A stretch of DNA of 64,000 nucleotides from Punica granatum (GCF_007655135.1 NC_045130.1:31058605-31122604); one strand, 5' to 3'; positions 32,901-46,834 are shown, numbered from the stretch's first letter. Program-made: numbers and translations. Notes: generated by a model not told the origin, from the letters alone.

Positions 32901-35900
32901 ATGGGTAAGGCTGGGGTCAAAGTTATATTAATCTTAATCTGTTTCATGTTCCGCTTTAGTTAATAGCATTTGATTATGTCTTAATCTCATGCAGGGAAAA
33001 ATTTTCCTGAGAAATCTCGCTGCGAAAAGCGTAAAGAAGCTAGATCTGCCAAGAAGCGAAATTTAAACGAAGCATGGCTGGAACCATGGTTGTCAGAATC
33101 ACGATTCGAATCGTAAAATCGTACGATTCTACGATTCAAGGACTGGTGTACGATTCTGATTCTAACAGGTGAATCGGAAATGGCTGAATCGGTATGGAAT
33201 CGCGAGTTGGGTCGGTGAATCGTGGAATCGGTCCGACCCAGACGATTCCACAATTCGGCCCAAAGCCCGCAAAATTGGGCGGCCCATTCACCTTGTCGGG
33301 TCGGATTTCGGTCCTCCTCCTCACCTTTCTCTTCTCTGCTCGAGAACTTCACAGAATCATAGCCCTAGTTGGAGAAGAACGGCTCAGCTCTCCACTGATC
33401 TTCAGCCCTAATTTCTCGTTGTCTCGTGCATCTTGCTCGTTCGTCCTCGATTGCAGTCCTCCTCAATCCTCCCTTCTTCTCCTCCATTCGTTCTCTCTTC
33501 TAATTGCAGCTCTTCTACTCTGGTTCGGTCGCTGAGGCGCAGGGCTCGTCTACTGAGGTGAGTCGAATCAGTCAATGCTACTTCTCTCAGTTCTTTGTGC
33601 TGTCTGTGGCTCTGTGCTAGTGTGACTGATATGTGCCTGTGGCTCTGTGTGACTATGTTGTTCTTGCGTGACTGGTCTGCGCCTGTGGCTCTGTGTCTGT
33701 GTTGTTCTGGGTCTGTGCTGCCATTGCTGAAATTGAACGAAAAATCCTAAATTAGGATTCCTAACTAAATGTAGGAAACTATAGATTTGAGTCTTCGATG
33801 CTTCGATTGCTCTTGCACAATTTGCTTGTTGAATGAATTGAATGCTTCCAGTGAATGTGGTTTTATGGTAATCTTCATCGTGCATTTTATAGGATATGCC
33901 CTTGTGAGTCACTGCATTGTTCCCATGTCGTAAATTCTTGCGCTTTGGATAATGAGGGGTTGTATAAGGTTATGATGTCAATTTATTATCTTTATTATTG
34001 TTTAAAGTCACCCACTTTAACAAGTACTTTCTTCTTAGCGTTGTTGTGCCACTCGCTTCTTAATTTAAGATGGCTCAAATCTTCCCAATCATATATGTTA
34101 AATGTTTTTCAGCTTAGTGCCCTATCTCGTTTTCTTGATATCTATATTTTGTCTGAGTCACCAGTGAATTTGTCATTCTATGTTGGAGTTGTTTTATGCT
34201 CTTTCTAATTTGTGTTTGTCACGCTTCTTTCCACTGGAATGTATGATCTACTGCTCTAGGCAACCTGGAACATCAGGTTTTTATGCAATCTTTATCCTCT
34301 TTTCACTTTTTTTCTTCGTTTGTTCAGATATGGTGACAGGACGTGTTGATCCATTGGTTTCATGTATGTACACCATTAATATTTGCAGAAGTCTCGGAAG
34401 TTAAATAAAACATCTGCTGCTCTAAAGTTGGCGAATATTGAGGAATCTAAGTCATTGTCTAATAGTTCAACAAGGCAAGAGAATTCACAGATCCCAGCTG
34501 GCCCCAGGGAAGATCAGAGCTTGGAACCTTCGGACATGCTGAAAATAGGTGGAGTTAATAATGATTCTTACGAACATCAGGGTTCTGCTACGGCTAAGAT
34601 TGGGAAAGTGAAGAAGAGTGTGAAGAAAAGATCAAAGTCGAAGTTTGAGGAGTATCTTCTGAAGGATGTGCAGCTTGCCGATATATATGCAGAAGAGGAT
34701 TTGGAGTTGGAAAGGAAACTAGCAAAGAAACTCAAGGTGAAGGAAGGAAAGTTACGTGGATTAGATGATGGCCTAAACGAGTTCTTTGAACTACCGTGTG
34801 ATCTTGAATTGGAATATGCTGAGGAAAATGATTTAAAGCGCCGTAAGAAAAGATCCCTGGGTAAAAAAAGTAAGAGGCAGGAATCAAACTGTGTTTCAAA
34901 CGGTGCACCTGATTCAATGACTAGAGCCTCTGAGCCACAAGATGTTCCAGATGAAGTTCATTCTAGAGAGGGCAAGAAAAAGACAGAGACATTGAAAGAT
35001 GATTCAGGATTGCACCTGCCCGAGCCAACAGAAACATCTGAAGAAGAAGAAGTCCCTGCCAAGCCCCCTGCACCAGAGGCTAAAATGAAATATATTGCTC
35101 CTCATTTAAGAACTCGTGTAGGATCGGAGCCCGAAGAGCATTCACAACTCCGTAGACGTGTAAGGGGTATGGAATGCATTTAATCCTTTTTGTCGAGTTT
35201 ATTTCTTATCCCAATGCCTGTACTTGATAAGTCTTGCCTTTTTCTAGGTCTTCTGAATAGGCTTTCGGAAGCTAACATTGAATCTATCACGGGAGAAACA
35301 GCCACAATCTATCTGGTGAGTCATGTGGCTCCAGATGAAATATTTAATGTGTTGATACATAATGACCTATTGGTTAGAGATTGTGTTCCATCCTGCTGTT
35401 GGATCGATGTTTATGAGAGTGTTTTCGTGTCTCAATTCATTTCTGAAGTTACTGGTCTGATGGAGTAATTATCACTTGCTTTATGACTATTCTTCATCAT
35501 ATTTGATCCTCTTTGATAATAGTTTCTGTGGAAAATCAGAAAGTAGATTTGATAAGTTCTTTTGGATATATTTGTTCTATCTATTAAATGCTTTGAATGC
35601 TCGAACATGCGTGAATGGTGGATCCAGTTTCACTTATGGCTTAACTTTTCTGTTTTACATATATGCAGTCACTTCCTCGCAATGTTGGATCCCAGATTTT
35701 AAGTGAAGAGGTTCTGGCATCTTGTGCAGGAGGTCCTCGTGGCAACGAACAGTTAAGATTTACACATACCATTGACTCATGCCTTGTCTTTTCTTCATCT
35801 GCTTGATTAATATGAACAATGATACTTTCCAAGTTGAGAAACTAGACTGATTCAAGACTCATGCCTTGTCTTTTCTTTGTTTTTCACGAAGTTATTGTAT

Positions 35901-38900
35901 CGACACATCTATTGGTCCTAAAATTAAACATCAATTGGAAAGTCAATCGTTCCTCTCGTAGACAGATAATTTTATGAGACATTATGCTAGATAAACTTCT
36001 TGTTAAGTAAATAAGCGAAGCACCAAGTTGGTGTTGCCATAATGCTTCATCTGTAGGTTATTTCTGACTTTTATTTTTAAAAGAAATTATTTTTTATCTT
36101 TGAAGGTATGCTGCTGTTTTTGCAGCCTTTGTTGCTGGCATGGCTTGTTTGGTTGGTGTAGATTTCAGTGCAAAGCTTATGGCATCTCTTGCCAAATACT
36201 TTAAGGTATGCCACATTAAAGTGAAAAGTACCATTAAGTTAGCATGTCTACCATATCTCGTGTATGTTATGCAGAATTCTCCTCCAACTACTTTAGTGAT
36301 TATCTGGTAGTTATATTGGAGTTTGGAACTTATTGTTTCTATTGTTGCTGCTTGCTTTATAGGATGAATATCTGAAAGAGGATAATCTTTCCCTCCGAAA
36401 TCTTACTCTCTTGCTGTCTCATCTTTGTATATTTGGAGTCTGTTCAAGGTGAGTGAGCTAAATAGTCTCTGGAAGTACAGTTTGCTGGAAATTTTTGATT
36501 TGACAGAGCATTGCATCAAAAATTATGTTGTATGGTTGTTATACCTTCATGATATCATGTTTATCATTTGTATTTATCTCCCAATAGGATGAAAAAGAAA
36601 TGACATAGTGATTATTTGTAATTGCCTGGTGGATGTTCTTGTTGAAAGGAGAAAATTTAAATGTTTGCCTCTAGGTTATCTTGCGTTATTGTGTTTAGAG
36701 ATTTGGAGTTTTCTATTCAAAAAGGGCCTCATCAGCCTTTTTCCATAAGTACTTCTTACCGCTAATAGATTTTTGTTGCATATACTTTTAATCTCGGTGT
36801 TGCAAGTATATTTCTGAGGAAAAACTAATTTTTTTTATAGCCATGGGTTTCATCAGTAAGTCATATATTGTATCTACCAATCCTAAAGGGGCCAAAAAAG
36901 AACCATAAAATAAAGTGATATACACACTCATTAGCATGGGAAAAAGCTTAAAGATTGAGCAATGCTATTAACATATTGTCAGACATTTTTCCTCTTCCAA
37001 GCCTAAACTACTGAGCTTCTGTTTGGGGCAAGTGATTGTCAAAACTTGTTTTCCTTGTTAATGGAGAGAACTCCACTCCCGTTGAATTATGTAGAAAATG
37101 CATACCAAGTTTTGTTAGGAAAATGCCTTGTTCATAATGTGAGTTATTACCTCTATGTTGTCTATTTGATGGAGCCTTGAACACGTGGAATAACCTATAT
37201 ATATTCGTGATGATTTGCAGCGATTTGATATACGACTTTCTGATCACCTTGAGCCGACGTATGACAGAGATTGATGTCGCTACTATCTTGACTATTTTAC
37301 AAAGTAGGCCCTTTATGAAATACCATTTCTGCTTTCTCTGTATGCTTGCATCCCCTTTAAGATTTCTTTTACCAATCTTTGCTGTTCTTTCTGAACCTAT
37401 CTTCAGAATTTGCACATGCAATAGAATATCAATCTGTTGTGCCTAACCCAATGTCGTAAATGTCAAGGCTGTGGAATGAAGATAAGAAGTGATGATCCCA
37501 CTGCCATGAAAAATTTTATAATGAGTGTCCAGAATAAGGTCAATGAGTTGAAGGCCTCCAATGAAAATGGCCAAAAGAACATTAATGGCAAGAGGGTGAG
37601 TCTTTTCTCCACTTTTACCTCCAAAAGCAATTATTTCTTGCAATTTTTCCCTTCCAGTCCCTTTCTATTTTAAAGTATCTTAATGTATTATGTTACAGAT
37701 GGAATTCATGCTTGAAACCATATGTGACATCAAGAACAACAAGAAGCGGACTAAGGAGGATTCTGCGCCTCATACTAGAATAAAGAAATGGTTGCAGAAG
37801 GTCTGTTTTGTTTTATTTTCCCCTTCTCAACCGATTCTTATATCTTCTATTTCATGCTGTCACTGTTCTATTATCTTGTGGTTCCAACTTTAGTTTCTAG
37901 AGTTGGGTCTAATAAGAGCAAACTTTTGAGTACATTGCTTAGGGTAGTTGCCTGCTGTAGTTCATCAGCAAGTAAATATTAGTGTAACATGTACCAGTAT
38001 GCTTCAATTATCGGAGTACCCAAATAAGCCATTGTGATTTTAAAAAGAAAGATGCATCAGACTTGCTTAACTAATAAAAATTGATGGATAATGCTAATAT
38101 TAAAGTGTTTGGGGACATTGATCAGTTTCCATCGGAAGGCCTGATGAGTGGCACTGAACAATGTCACTAAAATTTATTCTTTTAACAGTATTGATCTTGC
38201 AGTAGTTTCTCTTCTATATCAAGGAGCAGCAAAAATCGAGGCACATTGACTAATGATCATAAGGAGGTTTGGTATTGTGGAAATTGACTAATTTCAACAC
38301 TTCTTGTCCAGTTAAGAGTAGAGGACGTTTTAATCAGGGGAATCAAGTGGAGCAAGCTGCTTGATCCCAACAAGAAAGGCCAGTGGTGGTTGTCTGGGGA
38401 CATAGCTTCGGCGACTGACAATGTAGAAGAGGTTGCAAGTACAATCGACAAAGAGGTTCTTGAGGCCCGAAAAATGCTAGAGCTCGCATCTGCCCAGAGT
38501 ATGAACACGGATGCTCGGAGGGCTATCTTCTGTGTAATTATGAGTGGGGAGGACTACATTGATGCTTTTGAGAAACTTCTGAGGTTGGATTTGCCGGGAA
38601 AGCAGGTAGCCTTTTATCAATGCTTCCCAGTGGCAGTTGCTTGTCATGATATTGTATGGGTATCAAAAAGAATTGCTTACACTGTACTTTCGCACATCGC
38701 AGGATAGAGATATTATACGGGTGCTTGTGGAGTGTTGTTTACGGGAGAAAGTATTCAACAAATATTACACGGTTTTGGCTTCTAAACTTTGTGAGCATGA
38801 CAAGAACCACAAGTTCACTCTGCAGGTACTTTGTCAAACTCCTCATTCAAATCATTCTGCCCATTATTTCTGAAAATGCAGCTTCATGCCCTAATCGCTG

Positions 38901-39526
38901 CAAATTGAAAATATTGGCGATAGTTGAGAATAACCTTTTGCATTCTTGCGTACTCGTAAAATGAGGGATTATCAAGTTGGTTTGAATTTTCTTTCCTAAA
39001 CAATTAATGACTTAGGGCAGAAGCTGATTGGAATTATCTCTAGAATTGTAGCTCAAACAATTTGTGCTTTGCATTGGATATCGTATCCCCTTGATTAGGC
39101 CATCTAAAGGCAGTGACACACTTCTATGGTTTTGATTCTCAGTTTTGCATTTGGGACCATTTCAAAAAGCTGGAGGAAATGGCCCTTCAAAGGTCCATGC
39201 ACCTAGCAAAGTTTGTGGCCGAAATGGTGACTTCCTTCACCCTCTCCCTCGCAGTCCTCAAGACCGTAGATTTCAGCGACCCCGAGCAACTAAATCCGAA
39301 ACGGATCATGCATTTCCGGATGCTATTCGAATCTATATTCGAGCATCCTGAGAGTCTTATCTGGAATGTGTTCTCACGTATTGCAGTAGTCCCGGAGCTC
39401 GAGCCCCTCAGATATGGTATCGAGTTCTTCATCAAGGAGTATGTCCTGCGGAGCAATGAAGGGTTTGCAGCAAAGTTCAAGGTCATGAAAAAAGCTCTCA
39501 ACAATGTGGAAGGCGTCCTCATGTGA
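32901..39526 (+). CDS. NOM1: Nucleolar MIF4G/MA3 protein (NOM1/SGD1-like), exon 2 split by a hAT insertion
   Basis: Homologue of the nucleolar MIF4G-MA3 protein needed for small ribosomal subunit maturation (yeast Sgd1, human NOM1). Exons: 32901-32904, 32995-33087 plus 34266-34276 (one exon broken by the insertion), 34389-35166, 35248-35315, 35669-35751, 36106-36205, 36363-36448, 37221-37303, 37468-37595, 37699-37800, 38312-38605, 38703-38825, 39143-39526. Ignoring the insertion and one duplicated target site, phases close at 775 aa. A basic, charged N-terminus (RKEARSAKKR, KKSVKKRSKSKFEEYLL) precedes MIF4G from about residue 293 (LLNRLSEANIESITGE, AAFVAGMACLVG) and MA3 from about residue 575 (TDARRAIFCVIMSGEDYIDAF). 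The hAT DNA brings a stop soon after residue 31. Met83 (34536), before MIF4G, could start a shortened protein. Whether it is still functional is unknown. Confidence 0.88.
33088..34265. mobile_element. Non-autonomous hAT-type element in NOM1 exon 2
   Basis: 1,178 bp. It starts GGTTGTCAG and ends CTAGGCAACC, giving short imperfect terminal inverted repeats (GGTTGTC / GGTTGCC). It is flanked by an 8 bp target duplication, TGGAACAT at 34266-34273 and TGGAACCAT (one extra C) at 33079-33087. The 8 bp size and terminal repeats fit hAT. Subterminal DNA is full of GATTC/GAATC words (33093-33240), and tandem CTGTGGCTCTGTG words lie at 33600-33690. There is no transposase frame. A CT-rich block (33310-33550) resembles the leader of an autonomous relative. 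Confidence 0.85.
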
Positions 39527-40974
39527 ATTTCGCAGTTAGAACTATGACTGCCGCCTTCTGCAACACTATTGTTGGCCTAAGTAAATTTTTACAGGTTAAA
39601 TTAAGCTGTAGTTTGAGTAGTTGCCAAAACCAGAAGTATTTATTCCGGAAACGAAGTTAAGGAGGGTTTATGTATCCCTGGAAGTGGAATTTTCCAGGGT
39701 ACATCTAACTGTTGGTTGGAGGATGTTTGGATGAAGTAATGCACGATAGGCCATTCGTTCATAAACCGTAATGATCAGAGTACATCAAGTAGGGTCATTG
39801 TCAGCTCTCTGGCCAACAGATCGACAATAAGAAATACTCAAGTCTGCCAATAAGAGGACTATAATATCTGCTGAAGAGCCACAACATGAACAAAATGTTC
39901 CTGCAGGCTCGTATGCATCTTATCTAATGCGCACGAGAAAGTTGGCTTCTCGATAGATATGATTCCCTCTAAAACCCTGAAATCTCCTGGCCAGTGACCT
40001 GCAAGCTCATAAGCTGTCCTAAGGTCGGATTCCCCGTCGTCAACACACACTGAAGCGAGACTATTTATCTGAATATAGGATGGCTTTGGACACGGTCAAG
40101 GATATCCCTGGGTATAGATTTTTGACATGTCCCACTCGCCATAGGTGACACGATGGCATAGCGAGGCGTTTTCGTCAGCGATGAGCTGCCTTAGGGGGCC
40201 AACTCCCCGCGAGTCGTCACCCTAGAAAAGTGCTACTAACAGTCCCTAATCGCGTATCAAAGGCCATTGGAGCAGTCAATACGCGAATCCTTGTAGTGCG
40301 TAGGATTCTAAGTTTAAGCAATCTTCTCTGGTTTTCTTCTACATTGCCCTTTGGAGTTAAGGCTCAAGTAGGAGATGCCCCAGTCTAAGATGGTCGAGCC
40401 ATGGTTTGCCGGCCCAAGCTGATCTCAGCAATCGCGTCTTGGGTGGCTTCAGCCTGGTTGCATTAGAGCATCCAAACATGATGACAGACCCGGTCTGGGT
40501 GGATTGAGCCCCATCCCAGTTTTAGACACTAAGGTGGCTCGAACATAGTCAGGGTTCTTCAACCGGTCTGGATCTGGGTCGTTACTTGCTCGAATGATGA
40601 TCCCTCTAAATCTTTTGAAGATGCAATTTCGAGTGATCAGATAGACAGTAGGGGCTCTTTTCAACCGCGTATGCAAAAATTGATAACTTGCGATAGCTCA
40701 TTTCGTTCAACTGGACTCATAATATCATATCATCATACAAGAATCAATCCCCTGCCAATCTAAGTGGGTTTCATGTGAAGATAATCCCAAGGAAGAAAAG
40801 GAAAACGTAAGCGGAGTGTAAAATTCGGGTGAAAAAGGACAGACAGTCTGCCATCAAGGATATCATCCCCCTAATATTTGATCATGGAGCTCAATTATTA
40901 GACAAAAAACAATACACCGGACCTTAATACTTTTAATAAAGATATCAAAACCCGATCACCGAGACTCCCATGTC
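39527..40974. other. Intergenic between NOM1 and the methionine synthase pseudogene
   Basis: The NOM1 3' UTR probably occupies the first few hundred bases. A 72 bp stretch at 40544-40615 recurs at 42114-42184 inside the methionine synthase pseudogene. No gene recognised. Confidence 0.6.
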
Positions 40975-43879
40975 TCACTTGGCTCAGGCGAGCTGGGTGC
41001 GGAGGAGCTTGGCAGCAGCCACCATGTTCTGGAGGGCCGGCTTGACCTCAGCATACTTCCGGGTCTTGAGACCACAGTCGGGGTTGGCCCACAGGATGTT
41101 GCTCTTGAGGACCGTGAGCATCTTGTTGATCCTGTCCGCTATCTCCTCAGTGGATGGTATCCTGGGCCTATTCCAGCCCCCTACTTCACCCCCTCGCTGA
41201 AGACTGACAGCAGCTTCTCATCAGACTGGGAGTTCTTGATGGTGATGACATCGGCGTCCATGTCGATGATCGAGTGAATGATGTCGTTGAAGCTGGAGTA
41301 AGCACATGTGGGTGTGGATCTGCCGAGTAATTAATTTCACAATGACACAGTTTATTAACGCCAAAACTTAATAAATTAATGAAATCATTTACCATAAAAG
41401 TTAAATGGGAGTATTGAGAGGTTAGATGGGTAACCTGAGTGGCGTCTTTGACGCCACAGTTGGTGATCCTGAAGGAGTGGACGGCCCGGTCCAAGTAGAA
41501 AGCATGTTCGGACTTCCTCAGGGGCAACCCTTCTCTCAGAGCAGCCTTATCAATCTGTATCACTTTGATCCCGGCCGTCTCAAGGTCCTCAACTTCATCC
41601 TTGATGGCCAAGGAAATCTGATAGCAAGTCTCGAACCTATAAAACAAACAGAATGTTCGTAAATACCACCAACATTCTACAGTTACTGAAAGATAAAATA
41701 AGGTACTGCTTTTCAGATCTTTTTATTGTTGTCTATTTTTGGTACCTAGGTTGATCATTTCTGACAAAAGACCAGTTGATAGTGACGGGGCCAGTAAGCA
41801 TTCCCTTCATTGGGCAAGAGGTCATGGTCTGGGCTCTGGAGGACCAGAAGACAGTCATCGGCTTGGGACGGCTCACATCACCGTAGATGATTGGTGGCTT
41901 CGCGCAGCGAGATCCATAAGATTGCACCCATCCGTTAGCGGTGAAGGCAAAACCCGAGAGCTGCTCCCCAAAGTACTTGACCATATCGTTTCTCTGCGAT
42001 CATACAGTTTCCAACATTCAGTACGTTTGTGAAGGATAATAAAAGAGTAGTGTGGATTCTATTAGATGTATTATGGGAATGCCGACCTCGGGCTCTCCAT
42101 GAACCAAGACATCATAGTCAGGGTTCTTCAACCGGTCAGGATCTGGGTCGTTACTTGCTCGAATGATGACCCCTCTAAATCTTTTTAGTGGAGTTTCGAA
42201 CCCAGGATCGGATAGATACTGGAGCTCCTCCTACTATTCAATCAAAACTGGAGAGGGAAATGCCAAAAAGAGCAACAGATGAGAACATCCTGCTGGTGCG
42301 CTTAACCTTAGCGTCCGATCAGCTATCATTTTTATGATAGGAGAATCTACCTCATCCTTTTGTCCGGCCAAGGTCTTGGCCAAGACATTCACTTCAACAA
42401 CCTTTTGAGCGGCAAAAGCAAGCCATGACTTGATCTCCTTGTCTAGTTTGGTCTCATTGACCAGGTCAACAGCAGTGTGCAAGAGGGAGCAAGAAGTGGA
42501 CACCACGAGCTTGTCTGCATAGGGGCAGATGCAAATATGATCATGATCAAACTCGTAAAAATCAGATTGTGAAAGTAAAATCTGAAGTCGAAAGGAGTCA
42601 AATGTATACCTTTGCCGACAATGCCCTCAAGTGCCCCTAGGGTGTTCAGAGAAGCAGCAAGATCATTGGCCCAGATATTCCTACCGTCAACAACTCCAGC
42701 GAAAAGGTACTTCCCCTTGGGAAATTCAGCCTTGATCAAATCAAGCGTGTTAGTTCCACGAACCAAGTCAAATCCAAATCCAGTGACACCCTTCAGAGAG
42801 GTCAGAGTTTTGTAGGCCTCAGCAGGCAGTACGTCTCGATGACCACATTCAAGCCAGAAAGGGATGATTCCAGCTCTGAGCAGGCTTCAGTGAATGCTTG
42901 CAACTTGTGAGAGTCAAGATCCATCACAAGGGTGGGCTCATCGAACTGAATCCACGAAGCACCAGCTGCCTTAAGTTTGCATACAACTTCCCTGGAAGGT
43001 TCAATCAACGTCATAAAACCAATCAGAGCTGAACTCTATCAGCGTGAGCTCCTCTAAACAAGAGTGCTTAATTCTTACTTGTAGATTGGAAGAATCTTGC
43101 CAAGGAGGGATAGAAGAGAAAAGGTCTTCTCCACACCCTTGGCAGGCTTAGATAGCAGCATGATTCCATCCATAAATCTATTTTCTTCCCTATGAGTTCT
43201 AGTCTCAATAAGTATGAGACAGGTCCGATGAGGACTGGGACAGTGTCCACTCCGAGCTGGAAAACAGAGAGAATCAGCACTATTGAATCAAATTCACAAT
43301 ACTAAGGTGACGTAAGGGGAAAGGAAAAACTTGGTTCACGTAAACACCTACCGCCTTGGCCTCCTTGTATTCATCGACAGCCTTGTGAGAAGCCTAAGAG
43401 AACTTGACATCGGGACCCAATTCTGGGACAATGTAATGGCTGGATCCAAACAAAGCGTACATTTGTCAATATTACAAGCTGCAAAAATTTTCAGGTGCAT
43501 GACAGATATTAGAGTTAGTTTTCACTTACTAGTTAGTATCAAACCACTTGGTCATTTCAATAGCAGGGACAGAGGCATTTCCTCAGGCCATGGAGAAGTA
43601 CACATCAAATCAAATCTCGCCTCCATTCCAGCCATATCTAGGAGGGACAGCCCCGAGCATGGCAGTGGTGTCAAGGACCTGGTCATAGTAGGCGATGGTG
43701 TTGCTGGGAATGTACTTGATGCCAGCCTCAGCCATCTGCTTCCAGACGGATGATCTGAGATCAGCAGCCACCTTCTGCAAATCCTCAGCGCTGCTCTTCC
43801 CATCCCAGAATGACTCCAATGCAAACTTGAGCTCTCTCTTGGGGCCCATGCGATGGTATCCAACAATGTGAGTCGCCAT
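40975..43879 (-). pseudogene. METE: Cobalamin-independent methionine synthase, decayed copy with introns
   Basis: The intact enzyme transfers a methyl group from 5-methyltetrahydrofolate to homocysteine. This copy starts at ATG 43879 ([17 protein letters not shown]) and ends near [14 protein letters not shown] at 41030-41090 and a final TGA at 40975-40977. Recognisable pieces are spread over normal introns: [94 protein letters not shown] and [20 protein letters not shown]. Lesions include two TGA stops near 43575-43610, a TAG near 43400, a small deletion near 42828, loss of the whole linker between residues ~410 and ~520 with a foreign repeat in its place (42114-42184), a one-base insertion just before the zinc-ligand CYS region (~41310), a TAG and deletion near 41180-41190, and a stop three codons early. 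Introns kept, so not a retrocopy. Confidence 0.93.
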
Positions 43880-46834
43880 TCTCTGTTAGTCACATTTACA
43901 GAAATCCAACTTTCAGTTGCATTAAATTCAAAATAATGTGTTATTCTTGATATAAAATTCTTTCAAGAATATTTGCAGCGGACTATATGTACGTCGTACA
44001 GAGCTTTATGAGAAGCCAATCGATTAAACTATGACAGAAAATGACCCAAAGTGAAATCCATCTTTCTATGCCTCGTGGGAATAACAAACCAATCTCATAA
44101 ATTTAAAATACCAAAGTGTGCATATCTTTTGTCAAGAGAGCTATCCAGCGAAAAGGCCTGGTGTACTAATTTTAATGTGAAATTTCATGTGGGGAGAGAC
44201 ATGTAAAGAGACAATCACCTAGATCATGTTGCATTGGAACGTGAAAGGAACGGCAACATCAGAGTGAGACATTTATTCAACAAAACGAGGAACAGACAAA
44301 TAAATATACAGCAGATCTATGGATGGAACAGAAACAGACAATACAAGATGCTTTATGTCCAAGCATTTAAACAAAGGTACTATAAAAAAAACAAGATTCA
44401 ACTGGACGTGCAAAGATCAGATATGGATCAAGGCAAAGTCGCACCGAATTCAGACAGTTACAGTAAGAAGCAAGCCACTGCAGAGATCTAAGATAAGTCT
44501 AGATTCATCAAAACTTCTCCAGCTCTACACTAGTAGGAGGTCACATAATGTCTGACCATACCGTTTATGCAGAACTGAGAGCTCACAAAAAGAGGATCTC
44601 AGTGAACCACAACTGGTAAATCACAATCACGAATTGCAGATAGACAAAGCTTAGATAATTCCAATGATCTTAGCAGAACAGTGAGTCACACTTAAAGAGT
44701 GCACTACGGAAATGCGTTCACTCCTGAGCGGATCTCAATGAATAAAATCCAGCGATACTGCAAATTCAGTAAGATCAAGCAAACGTTTATGAGCAAGGGA
44801 AAGTATAGACATCACGAACACCCCGATGAAATTAATTTTTCAGCACTTAATTTTATTCAGCTTGTTTAATAATGTAAAATAGAAATTAATTTAACTTAAT
44901 GAGTCAGTAAAAAAGCACTTAATCACTAAGTAGGTGGGGACTTTTAATCATTCAGCACTTATTGGCTTAATCGCTCAACTAGGATGCAATTTTTCTCATA
45001 TTTGCAAGTGGTATCCTGAACATTCTCATAATAGCAATTTGGCCCATTTTTCAATTTTCGCTCTAAATGTATGTGTGAGAGAGAGAGAGAGACCGGGGGG
45101 ATCCACGGGAAGGTTGTCGGCGACCTTTCTTTGGTAGTATATAGCAGTACATTGCACCCGCAAGACATGGAGGAGGAGAATGACACTGGTCCACTGTCTT
45201 TGTCTGGCTGAACTCCTCATTCATGATCTAGAGTCGGATATTTCCTTAAATTTGTCTTCTCTTCCATCGAAAAAATTGAATAAGAAAAATAAAACATTCG
45301 CACGGAAATGGCATCTCTTGGAGACTGAAGAAAGTCGAGCCAATTGAAGATTGGGACCTTACCACCCCAGATATCCTTCAATCAGGGCACACCATTGAGA
45401 TGAATGAATTTCTATTTAGCAATAACGTCCGACGGCAGAACTAGAAGTTCCCAAATCAGATGCAACAAAAAAGCCATGTAAAGTGAACTTGATGAGCAGT
45501 TGTGTAACTAATTTTGCTTTCTAAACAAACGTATGTCCAAAATTTTAAATTGAGAATTGGATCCAATTCTTCAATGCTGCAGCACAGGCTAGCAAATAAT
45601 AAGTACTAATCTATAACATATTTCGCATGTTTGTTGTTGATAAGATCAGACAACATACAAAGAAAAGGTTTAGAGGGCTGGAACTATCACTGGGCATTTA
45701 TAATAGTGACAGTAGTAGTAATTAAACGAGCAAATCTTTATAATCGAACTGACCATTATTCTAGGACGGCAACTGACCAGCAACTTTTACTTTTCGAGAG
45801 AGGAAAAGCCGGGGGGACATGGGTTTTGAAGGATCAGGGATCACGGCGTAAGAGCAAACAATCGTAAAATGAAAGAATGTACAAGGCTGTTGATGGGGAT
45901 AGAGATAATAATTAACGGTTGTTCGCTCTCTTTTCTTGCTTTTCCTGGAAAATGGACTTGCGTTTAACAGTCAAAATTACATTTTGATCCCTGAAATTTT
46001 GTTTCTTACTGATTTGCGGCCTAATGTTTGCTGATCATCTAAATTGCACCCCCGGTGTTCAAAGTTTGAAACTACTTTCCCAACTGGTTCGAGATCCAGT
46101 TTAATTTTGCTGCAAGATTTTGATACCATTCCACCGGCATCACTTTCCCTCTCTCCTTGTTTGCTCTCGCTTTGCCTTCTATTTTTCATCTTTAATCTGT
46201 TCGCTTTAAAAATATATATCAGATATGTTTAGAATTTTCAAAATTAAAATTACTCTGACTTTTAATTTAAAAATGTTTTTTTTTTAAATTGTGACAATTA
46301 ATCTAACGAAAACTACCGCTCATGTCCTGATAAAACTAGCTCTCGCACTGGCGCTATGAACTTATGTGATTGTTTTATTATTTTTATCCAATCTTGATTT
46401 TGATTTTTTATAAAAAAAAGTATTAGATTTATAGGAATGATGATTTATTTTTTTGATATTTGATAGTTGTAACTAATTAAGTAAAATTAGATTTTTTTTT
46501 ATGGAAAGAAAGTGGCCGAACTTATACGAATTTTACTTCTTTTTTATTTCGTAAAAATAGAAGAATAAGTAGGAGGGGGTGTTACCAAAGATTAGATTAT
46601 AGCAAAATAAAAGTAGTTACAACATGAAACTTTCGCTTAGATAATAATATTATTATAAATAAATAAAATAAGATATCCTAAGTCTTACCTAACTTAGATG
46701 GATAAGAAAATTTGGTGATGTTTATATAATAATTTTGTCAAATCTCGGTAAAAAAAATATCATATTTTATTGACCAAATGCGGCATAAGGGTCTCTTGAT
46801 GACCACTAGATATAATATACCCGTAAATTATACA
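43880..46834. other. Upstream side of the METE pseudogene and intergenic DNA
   Basis: Would have been the promoter of the methionine synthase copy. Contains a short GA repeat at 45076-45092. Small frames on both strands have no domains. No RNA gene or element ends were seen up to the Helitron start. Confidence 0.5.

Noticed and set aside
33136..33535. Frames of 62-121 codons on both strands upstream of NOM1 exon 3
   Set aside because: They lie inside the hAT insertion; GATTC-rich subterminal repeats and CT-rich leader DNA explain them.
40975..43879. Processed (retro) pseudogene of methionine synthase
   Set aside because: Several introns with splice-like borders are still present between coding pieces.
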